Assembly (NCBI RefSeq): GCF_000161835.1
Contig: NZ_GG697169.2
Location: 1,655,918 to 1,719,917, forward strand
Direction: 5' to 3'
Origin: Thalassobium sp. R2A62
GTDB taxonomy: Bacteria; Pseudomonadota; Alphaproteobacteria; Rhodobacterales; Rhodobacteraceae
DNA length: 64,000 bases
Position 1 is the first letter of the stretch. Every line of letters starts with the position of its first letter. Below, piece by piece: positions 32,722 to 39,187 of the stretch. The position numbers and the translations under genes are program-made. A model generated the notes under the pieces. That model was not told where the DNA came from. It saw only the letters and a list, made by a program, of their open reading frames with translations, and made no database searches.

Positions 32722-33303
32722 TTAAGCATCGTGCGCCTTGGCAAGCAGTCTAGCAAACCTGAACAAATACATCAGAATAACAAAACAGGCGCAAAGCCCG
32801 AATACATCACCAATCATGTACCCTATTACACTTAAGAGTTCAGCGCCTTGATGTTGCAAAAAACTCAACGCAATGCCGTTCGCTAGTGAAGAACTCGCTC
32901 CGGAAAATATCAAAAACTTCCACAAACCGGGCGACAGCGCTCTATTTCTAAAGAGTGGTATAAATGTGGCGGCTTTATACCCCAAATAGCACGCAATCAT
33001 GCTCACGACTGGCGTCATAATGTCGAGATCAGTACCTGCAGAATTCGAAAGCGCTAAAAATAAGTAGCTTGCCGGTAGTAAGTAAAAGATCGCCTGCCAG
33101 CCAAAAAAATAGAAAGCCAAAACCCTCACGCCATGCGGCAAATACAATAAGCCAATGTCGAGTAGTGAGGAGCCCAAAAGCATGCTTTGGAGAGGAAACA
33201 CAAAGCCAAGCGTAAGTGCGCAAGAAACAACGTAGAGGATGTTCACCAACACGAAGTTGTGGAAAGCATCTTTCACGCCGGGAAGAGCTTTTGCTCCATT
33301 CAT
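32722..33303 (-). CDS. Polytopic inner-membrane protein, unknown function
   Basis: 193 aa with five to six predicted helices (NILYVVSCALTLGFVFPLQS, VLAFYFFGWQAIFYLLPASY, PVVSMIACYLGYKAATFIP, VIGYMIGDVFGLCACFVILM). The loop LLYLPHGVRVLAFYFFGW is reminiscent of the LPHGVR motif in membrane sensor (MASE1-like) regions, but no output domain is present. Its start overlaps the stop of the winged-helix gene upstream by 4 nt, so the two are one translational unit. A regulator-plus-membrane-protein pair; I do not know the role. Confidence 0.75.
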   Translation of the reverse strand: MNGAKALPGVKDAFHNFVLVNILYVVSCALTLGFVFPLQSMLLGSSLLDIGLLYLPHGVRVLAFYFFGWQAIFYLLPASYLFLALSNSAGTDLDIMTPVVSMIACYLGYKAATFIPLFRNRALSPGLWKFLIFSGASSSLANGIALSFLQHQGAELLSVIGYMIGDVFGLCACFVILMYLFRFARLLAKAHDA

Positions 33304-33593
33304 TCACCAACGCCTACAAGCGTGTACAAGCCACGCTTCTCGCCACCCTTTGCGATTTGGCCCAAGCTCTCAAGATTTTTCAGCGCACGAAACAGAGATG
33401 GGCGAGAGTAAAAGTCGTTCAACGGATGCTCCAAAATTTCCTTTGTACTAACTAACCTTGCATCACCAGCTAAGTCAGCGACAGAACTCAGGACAGACTT
33501 TTCGATAGCGCCAATGTCTCTGATACCCACCTCTAGCTCCATCTCCGCAAGAAGGATTTGCAGTTGAGCAATATTCTTTAGCAGGGAACTCAT
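33300..33593 (-). CDS. Small winged-helix (MarR-like) regulator
   Basis: 97 aa from the ATG at 33593. Residues 30-92 look like a winged helix: STKEILEHPLNDFYSRPSLF as helices 2 and 3, RALKNLESLGQI, then the wing GGEKRGLYTLV. The N-terminal 28 residues are a helix that may dimerise. It has no effector domain. Followed by the membrane-protein gene with 4-nt overlap. An inverted repeat about 90 nt upstream may be its own operator. Confidence 0.72.
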   Translation of the reverse strand: MSSLLKNIAQLQILLAEMELEVGIRDIGAIEKSVLSSVADLAGDARLVSTKEILEHPLNDFYSRPSLFRALKNLESLGQIAKGGEKRGLYTLVGVGE

Positions 33594-33677
33594 TTTAAAT
33601 ATACTCTCCGTTTAAAAGTTTAATGCAACTGCGCTTTGCATATCACAAAAAAAATATGTTGCATAAAAATAATATAT

Positions 33678-33694
33678 AGTATCATAGTGATACT
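33678..33694. promoter_or_regulatory. Inverted repeat upstream of the winged-helix operon
   Basis: AGTATCA TAG TGATACT is a perfect 7-bp dyad with a 3-nt spacer, in an AT-rich promoter-like region 85-100 nt before the start codon of the regulator. Likely operator. Confidence 0.55.
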
Positions 33695-33731
33695 TATCTG
33701 GTAGTGTGAGTGTGTAAATTTTGATAGCAAA

Positions 33732-33766
33732 GGCTGATCTGCCACTTCAGCAGGTCAGCCTCTTTA
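33732..33766 (+). terminator. Strong hairpin, plus-strand terminator-like
   Basis: GGCTGATCTGC and GCAGGTCAGCC form an 11-bp stem (one G-U pair) around CACTTCA, followed on the plus strand by TCTTTATCTT. No plus-strand protein gene precedes it, so it may end a small RNA that starts in the AT-rich region at 33600-33700. Confidence 0.6.
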
Positions 33767-33797
33767 TCTTACCCAGTGAAAATTTTGTATCCAAGAC

Positions 33798-34150
33798 TTT
33801 GTTGCACAGCACGCATCTAGCAAGAATTAACTGTTTGAATTCAGAGTTCTAGCTAGCGTTGATGAGCAGCTGGACACCCGCGAAGTACAAGACCTGAAAT
33901 TTGGTAGAGTATAAACTTCCCTTGAAACAGCGCGGGTAGAAGTCGATCCAGTTCGGCTCTAAGGCGGTGTGGGAGGCTGTTCCGTCTGGCCGGCCAGTAC
34001 GAAGCAAGCCTATAGCGAAGCCACGATTCAGGCCTGTCTGACACTCAAATTGCTGTTTGGTTTGCCGGAGCGGCAGACAGCAGAGTTTGGGCATGTTTGG
34101 CGAATTTTGTCGTCCGGGACTGGCCTGTCCCGGACGACAGTACCATGCAG
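33798..34150 (+). mobile_element. IS5-family transposase remnant (N-terminal)
   Basis: Starts near the TTTGTTGCACA-type end. A frame around 33970 gives WEAVPSGRP, then QAYSEATIQACLTLKLLFGL and PERQTAEF, matching the intact-looking N-terminus at 42.4 kb (WDAAPSGRRGRQQVYSDAAR). It is cut off near 34150 in the GLDWSxPDFSTLC region. Confidence 0.78.
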
Positions 34151-34473
34151 CCGCCCACATCCCAACGATTCAACACGGCCCGCGCATCGGCGTAACGGCA
34201 ATCGTAAGCCAGTTCATGCACCGCATTAATCATCGCGTTAACATCATTGCTCGATTGTGGTGGTATCACGCACGCTTGGGTCGCAAGACCAAAGACCAGC
34301 CCGTCCGCGAAGGCTTCAGTTGTCACCGTCCTGTGGGTGGCGTGTCGGTTACGGAACCTGCGGCAAACGCCTCCATCGGGGCTAGAGCCTGGAACCCAGC
34401 CGTATTTGCAGGTATCATACGCATCAAACAGCCCTTTTGATATAGGTACTATTAGTTGCGCCGGACGCGTCAA
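34140..34473 (-). other. Unidentified ORF fragment joined to the IS5 remnant
   Basis: Open minus-strand frame from 34473, natural-looking for about 110 codons (TTEAFADGLVFGLATQACV, then NDVNAMINAVHELAYDCRYA). It then runs into the antisense of the IS5 remnant, so any real gene was truncated there. No ribosome site is obvious. Function unknown. Confidence 0.35.
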
Positions 34474-34499
34474 ACCGGTTTCAAAAAACTCCTAACGCC

Positions 34500-35545
34500 A
34501 CGGCACATGCCCAAAACCCATTTTTCATCCTAACTTCGCCACACGAGCCATTCCGACCCCTACCCAACTTATTCCCGCAGCAGACGTATTGTGGACTTGC
34601 ACGTCGCAGACGTCAGACTTGCGGTGATTGGAATAATACTCCTGATCGCCTGGGCCACGGGCCAAACCCAGTTTGGTGCGGTCATCGGACTGTCCATCTA
34701 TGATGATCGCTTCTTTCGTGGCGGCTGCCTTTTATCACCTCACTCCTTGGAAACATCCACGCCCGTTCCCATGCCAGATTGATCAGGCGGCAGTCCACCT
34801 CAAGAACCCAACGACCTTTAAGCCGCTCATCGCGCTGATGGGAATTGACGTTTTGATCTGGCAAGCAATTGGTTACGAAGGTCAGCAATTCACAAGTTGC
34901 AAAGCAACTTTAAGGGAATAATCGGCCGGCGGAGCGTAACAGGCTACAGAAGCGCGATTACAATCGCCCACATAACGCCACAGCTTGGCGCACCCAAGAA
35001 CCAAACGGGCTGTTGAAATAACCGGCATGTTCGGCACCTATCAGTGCCCCAACAGGCGGGCAGGTCCAACGGTAAAGTAACGTCGTACCTTAGCTGATAA
35101 TTCTGAACTCCCTGTAAGGACATCTAAACTCGCGACTAGACCTTCAGGTTTGACTTTTTTCTTTTTGGGCATGTCTGCAAATGTTGTTAGTCTACCCACG
35201 GACACAAAGCATCCATCCGCACGTTGGCCGCCTCGTGAGTGACATGCACCCCGTCACGTCAGGCATTCCCCCCAATCAAACCAGTCTTCACCAAAACAAC
35301 GGGTGAGGACGCGTAATAGACCCCATTATATACCTTTGGACACCCAAACCATTCGGAAGAGGCGTGGCTTGGCGCTAGAGCTCTTAGTACGCTTGGTCAT
35401 GTAGCAAACGCCTCAGGGTCTCCGGACAATAGAAAGGACGAAGCGTTGGATAAATTCACCAGCTTCGAGACCCTTTTTTCAGAGCAAGGCTGCGAAAGTA
35501 GTGTGAGCAGATAGGCCATGTAATTAATAGATATATACTGTGCTG
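34500..35545. other. 1-kb stretch without a supported gene
   Basis: Only short frames (for example 34591-34782, a 63-codon hydrophobic one) without ribosome sites or family resemblance. The region lies between an IS5 remnant and the second copy of the 166-aa secreted gene and looks like degraded sequence. Confidence 0.45.
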
Positions 35546-35581
35546 AATGATCAAAGCTCACTCTCGATTTTGGAGTGGAAC

Positions 35582-36082
35582 ATGAGGGTCTTTCAACGTA
35601 CGATACGCTTCCGCCCAGTGGCGCGAATTGGAAAAATTACAATACTGGCGGCAACACTATTCGCCACAACGTTTCCCCAAACAAGTCAAGCACAAACTGA
35701 GGTCAGCTTTCAATCTGCGCCTTTGATCGTCGGCAACGATCGCGGCGGGCTCTTACGGGACAGACTACGCCAAATAGAACAACTCCGCCGCGAAAACCGT
35801 CCAGTGCAAATCCGCGGGAACATCTGCTTTTCGACCTGCACAATGTTCATAGGGCTGTCCAACGCCTGCGTGTCGCCGACAACAACCTTCGGGTTTCATG
35901 GGCCTAGCTCGTATGGGCGCGCCTTATCTCCCGCGTCGTTTGATCAGGCGTCCAGCATAATCGCCAACCATTACCCTCCTGCCCTTCGGGCATGGTATAT
36001 GGAAACCGGCCGCTACAGGGTCAACAATTTATATCGGATCAGCGGTCAAAACCTGATCAACATGGGCGTCCGTTCGTGCTGA
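35582..36082 (+). CDS. Secreted Cys-containing protein, copy 2 of a paralog pair
   Basis: 166 aa from the ATG at 35582, same GGAGTGG ribosome site as the copy at 30944. The signal region is nearly identical. Changes cluster just after it (LLRDRLRQIEQLRRENRPV here against LLLERLRQLTRLSRESRPV) and in the FSTCTMFIGLSNACVSP segment. The C-terminal NMGVRSC and all Cys are kept, apart from none lost, which argues for both copies being under selection. Function unknown; same weak ClpP-like suggestion. Confidence 0.75.
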   Translation: MRVFQRTIRFRPVARIGKITILAATLFATTFPQTSQAQTEVSFQSAPLIVGNDRGGLLRDRLRQIEQLRRENRPVQIRGNICFSTCTMFIGLSNACVSPTTTFGFHGPSSYGRALSPASFDQASSIIANHYPPALRAWYMETGRYRVNNLYRISGQNLINMGVRSC

Positions 36083-36202
36083 GCAATATCTATATTACTG
36101 GCACTACCCCTAAAGATCTTGCCGCCTCCAGCGCCAAGCCTCTCTACACAGCACTTCGCACCGTCTTGCTTTCGTAGTGCTTCCGGAAGATTTGAACGCA
36201 AA

Positions 36203-36224
36203 AAGCCGCCCGTTAAGGCGGCTT
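36203..36224 (-). terminator. Perfect 8-bp hairpin with minus-strand T tract
   Basis: AAGCCGCC CGTTAA GGCGGCTT; on the minus strand it is followed by TTTTTG. It lies just downstream (minus sense) of a sequence like the 3' end of tRNA-fMet at 36244-36262, as if it once ended a tRNA transcript. Confidence 0.7.
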
Positions 36225-36243
36225 ATAAGCAACTGTTAAGTCT

Positions 36244-36262
36244 ATGTATTTGGTTGCGGGAG
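36244..36262 (-). repeat. tRNA-fMet 3'-end-like sequence
   Basis: The plus-strand bases ATGTATTTGGTTGCGGGAG match the 3' end and flank of the true tRNA-fMet at 60914-60932 with one mismatch; read on the minus strand they give CTCCCGCAACCA, the acceptor 3' strand with CCA. The rest of the tRNA is absent. Possibly an old attachment site or a recombination scar. Confidence 0.6.
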
Positions 36263-36318
36263 CGGGAGTTGGACGCTGGCGAACGACGGTGTGGTGCCCA
36301 TGATCAGACAATTACCAT
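36259..36318 (+). repeat. 60-bp direct repeat, left copy (flanks gmd-fcl)
   Basis: Shares 53 of 60 bases with 39042-39101, including the run GCTGGCGAACGACGGT and CCCATGATCAG. The two copies enclose gmd and fcl. Confidence 0.85.
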
Positions 36319-36503
36319 TGTAGATATGCACGGGCTCTCGGAACACTTCCTATAATTTCCCTGATTTGGGATGGAGGAAGTATTCATGACGAACGCGACA
36401 CTCAACGCAAGCTTAGAGTACTCCAACACGCGGAGAAGATCGGCAAAATCATCCACTTGGCGGTGATGATAGATGTATGTTATCAACATGTCGAAATGTA
36501 GAA

Positions 36504-36539
36504 GACCTGTTTCGGGGCCGTGACCTGTTTCGGGGCCGT
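36504..36539. repeat. 18-bp tandem repeat, two copies
   Basis: GACCTGTTTCGGGGCCGT is present twice head to tail without mismatch, in non-coding DNA upstream of gmd. Confidence 0.9.
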
Positions 36540-36767
36540 GATCTGGGCGATGGCATGAGGTGCGAAAACTCTGAGAAACCGCAAGGCCTTCTATCAAATC
36601 GCTTTCGTAGATCCGCTACATGCTGATGTATTTTACTGAAAAGGCCAACTGTTCCACAAACTCGGCGCGAGTGAGGGCTACCTGCCTTGACTTTCAAGAG
36701 CATGATGATTCAGCTCCGCCGGCAAATTTTTTGGCAGCCATCATTGGAAAATTTAGGAATCGTTAGA

Positions 36768-37886
36768 GTGAAAAAAGCTATTATCACAGGCATCACGGGC
36801 CAAGATGGGTCTTACTTGGCAGAGCTTCTGCTCGAGAAAGGCTATGAAGTTCACGGGATCAAGCGGCGGGCGTCTTCTTTCAACACAAGTCGTATCGACC
36901 ACATCTATGAGGACCCCCACAACGACAACTCCAGTTTCCACCTGCACTACGGTGACCTCACAGACTCTTCGAACCTTACCCGCATCATCAGCGAAGTGCA
37001 GCCTGACGAGATTTATAATCTTGGCGCTCAATCACATGTAGCAGTGAGTTTTGAAGCTCCTGAATACACAGCCGATGTCGACGCAATGGGAACCCTGCGC
37101 CTACTCGAAGCTGTTCGTTTTCTCGGCCTGGATAAAAAGACGCGCTTCTACCAAGCCTCCACGTCCGAACTATACGGGCTTGTACAAGAGACACCCCAGA
37201 CCGAGACGACACCCTTTCACCCGCGGTCTCCATATGCGGTCGCGAAGATGTATGCCTACTGGATCTGCGTGAACTACCGTGAAGCCTATGACATGTTCGC
37301 CTGCAACGGCATCCTGTTTAATCATGAAAGTCCGCGCAGGGGCGAGACTTTCGTAACCCGTAAAATCACCCGAGGCCTAGCAAATATTGCCATGGGTTTG
37401 GAAGATTGCCTTTACATGGGCAACATCGATAGCTTGCGGGACTGGGGCCATGCGAAAGACTATGTCCGAATGCAATGGATGATGTTGCAGCAGGACAGAC
37501 CCGAAGACTTTGTCATTGCAACTGGCGTACAATATTCAGTCCGTGATTTCATCCAGTGGACTGCATCGGAGCTCGGCGTCGATCTGGAGTTCAGCGGCAC
37601 TGGTGTTGATGAGATCGCGACTGTTGCGAAAATTACGGGAGACAAGGCGCCGATGCTCACGGCTGGCGATGTGGTCATGAGGATCGACCCGCGCTACTTC
37701 CGCCCTGCTGAAGTCGAAACACTTTTGGGCAATCCTGCCAAGGCGAAGAAAGTTCTTGGCTGGGAGCCCGAGATTACCGCTCAGGAGATGTGCGCAGAGA
37801 TGGTGGCCGATGACCTGAGAGCAGCTCATAGACACGCGCTATTGAAGTCTCATGGTCTCGAGCTTTCAGTCAGCCTGGAAGGATAA
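36768..37886 (+). CDS. gmd: GDP-mannose 4,6-dehydratase
   Basis: 372 aa from a GTG at 36768 ([20 protein letters not shown]) with AGGA upstream; the frame is open before it, but the Rossmann motif sets the start. NADP-binding [10 protein letters not shown], substrate-contacting [15 protein letters not shown], catalytic STSELYG and YAVAK, and NHESPRRG are all present. It converts GDP-mannose to GDP-4-keto-6-deoxymannose, the first step to GDP-L-fucose. The next gene, 4 nt on, performs the second step. GDP-mannose comes from manC/manB at 47-51 kb. Confidence 0.97.
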   Translation: MKKAIITGITGQDGSYLAELLLEKGYEVHGIKRRASSFNTSRIDHIYEDPHNDNSSFHLHYGDLTDSSNLTRIISEVQPDEIYNLGAQSHVAVSFEAPEYTADVDAMGTLRLLEAVRFLGLDKKTRFYQASTSELYGLVQETPQTETTPFHPRSPYAVAKMYAYWICVNYREAYDMFACNGILFNHESPRRGETFVTRKITRGLANIAMGLEDCLYMGNIDSLRDWGHAKDYVRMQWMMLQQDRPEDFVIATGVQYSVRDFIQWTASELGVDLEFSGTGVDEIATVAKITGDKAPMLTAGDVVMRIDPRYFRPAEVETLLGNPAKAKKVLGWEPEITAQEMCAEMVADDLRAAHRHALLKSHGLELSVSLEG

Positions 37887-37890
37887 CCAG

Positions 37891-38850
37891 ATGAGGATTT
37901 TTCTTGCGGGTCATCGCGGAATGGTCGGAGGAGCTATTCTGCGAAAACTCGAAGCTCGCGGCAACGACGAGATCATTACGAGGACGAGCAGTGAGCTCGA
38001 CCTGTGTGATCAAGCTGCGGTGCGGGAGTTCATGCAGTCCGAAAGTCCGGACGCTGTGATACTCGCAGCCGCGCGTGTCGGCGGCATCATGGCGAATAAC
38101 ACATACCCAGCCGATTTCATCTATGACAACTTGCTGATTCAAACCAACGTGATCGGGCAAGCTCATGCAGCTAATGTACAAAAACTGCTCTTTCTTGGGT
38201 CATCCTGCATTTATCCACGTGATGTCGAACAACCGATGTCCGAAAGCGCACTTCTTACCGGTGTCCTCGAACCGACAAACGAGCCGTACGCGATTGCCAA
38301 GATTGCTGGGATTAAGCTGTGCGAAAGCTTTAATCGGCAGCACGGCCGTGACTACAGATCAGTCATGCCAACAAACCTTTATGGCCCAGGGGATAACTTT
38401 CACCCGGAGAAAAGCCATGTCCTGCCAGCGATGATCCGCAGGTTTCATGAGGCAAAGCTCAACGGCCTAAATAGTGTCGTGATCTGGGGAACGGGAAAAC
38501 CACTTCGAGAATTCCTGCATGTCGATGACATGGCTGAGGCGAGCCTCTTCGTTATGGACCTTCCAAATGAAACTTACGAGCGAGAAACCAAGGAGATGCT
38601 GTCCCATATCAACGTGGGGTTCGGCACCGACATATCCATCAGGGAACTGGCAGAGCTCGTTCGTGAAGTGATTGGCTTTGAAGGTGACATCGAGTTCGAT
38701 AAGAGTAAACCAGACGGAACGCCCCGAAAGCTGATGAACAGCGAGCGCTTGCACAGACTGGGCTGGACAGCGAGCATCGCGCTGCCGGAAGGGATCGAAA
38801 GCACCTATTCTTGGTACCAAAACCACATTGATGACTTTCGGTCGAAGTGA
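37891..38850 (+). CDS. fcl: GDP-L-fucose synthase
   Basis: 319 aa from the ATG at 37891 ([20 protein letters not shown]), 4 nt after gmd, with GGATAA upstream. Short-chain epimerase/reductase with [14 protein letters not shown] and catalytic YAIAK; ends in DDFRSK. It epimerises and reduces the Gmd product to GDP-L-fucose in the cytoplasm. A much diverged, dead relative lies at 23270-23583. Full length. Confidence 0.97.
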   Translation: MRIFLAGHRGMVGGAILRKLEARGNDEIITRTSSELDLCDQAAVREFMQSESPDAVILAAARVGGIMANNTYPADFIYDNLLIQTNVIGQAHAANVQKLLFLGSSCIYPRDVEQPMSESALLTGVLEPTNEPYAIAKIAGIKLCESFNRQHGRDYRSVMPTNLYGPGDNFHPEKSHVLPAMIRRFHEAKLNGLNSVVIWGTGKPLREFLHVDDMAEASLFVMDLPNETYERETKEMLSHINVGFGTDISIRELAELVREVIGFEGDIEFDKSKPDGTPRKLMNSERLHRLGWTASIALPEGIESTYSWYQNHIDDFRSK

Positions 38851-39041
38851 AGCTAATGAAAACCTTTGGCTTCATGCTTGCCGCCCACAGCGAATGTCAT
38901 CTTTCCGCCCTTAGCGACTGTTACTCATTTGCCACGCCCGTCAATCTACACCTAATGCTTCCACGCGCGTTTCGGGAAGGCAAACGGCCTCGCGGATGCG
39001 CGGCATAACATATCGATCATGCTTGGATAATGTTGTTTGTA

Positions 39042-39101
39042 GGAGCCCGAGTTGAACGCTGGCGAACGACGGTAACGTGCCCATGATCAGCCAATTACCA
39101 T
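39042..39101 (+). repeat. 60-bp direct repeat, right copy (flanks gmd-fcl)
   Basis: Partner of 36259-36318, seven mismatches by eye. Contains GTTGAACGCTGGCGAACGAC. Non-coding. Confidence 0.85.
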
Positions 39102-39134
39102 CCATTCATCTAAGCTGACCTTGCGCAGCTGCAC

Positions 39135-39168
39135 AAAAAGGGCGGAAGGTTTGTCCGCCGCCCTTTTT
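39135..39168. terminator. Bidirectional terminator between fcl and the RTX gene
   Basis: AAAAAGGGCGG pairs with CCGCCCTTTTT over 11 bp, giving T tracts on both strands. It is 20 nt after the stop of the RTX gene and serves that gene (minus) and possibly gmd-fcl (plus). Confidence 0.9.
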
Positions 39169-39187
39169 AGATCGTACACACAGAACC

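Noticed and set aside
34109..34138. 12-bp perfect inverted repeat with 6-nt loop
   Set aside because: It lies inside the IS5 transposase remnant and aligns base by base with the coding sequence at 42.55 kb (GLDWSxPDFST region), so it arose by mutation in dead coding DNA and has no T tract.
36504..36539. 18-bp tandem repeat as a regulatory iteron
   Set aside because: Only two copies in decayed non-coding DNA and no partner elsewhere; slippage is the simpler reading.
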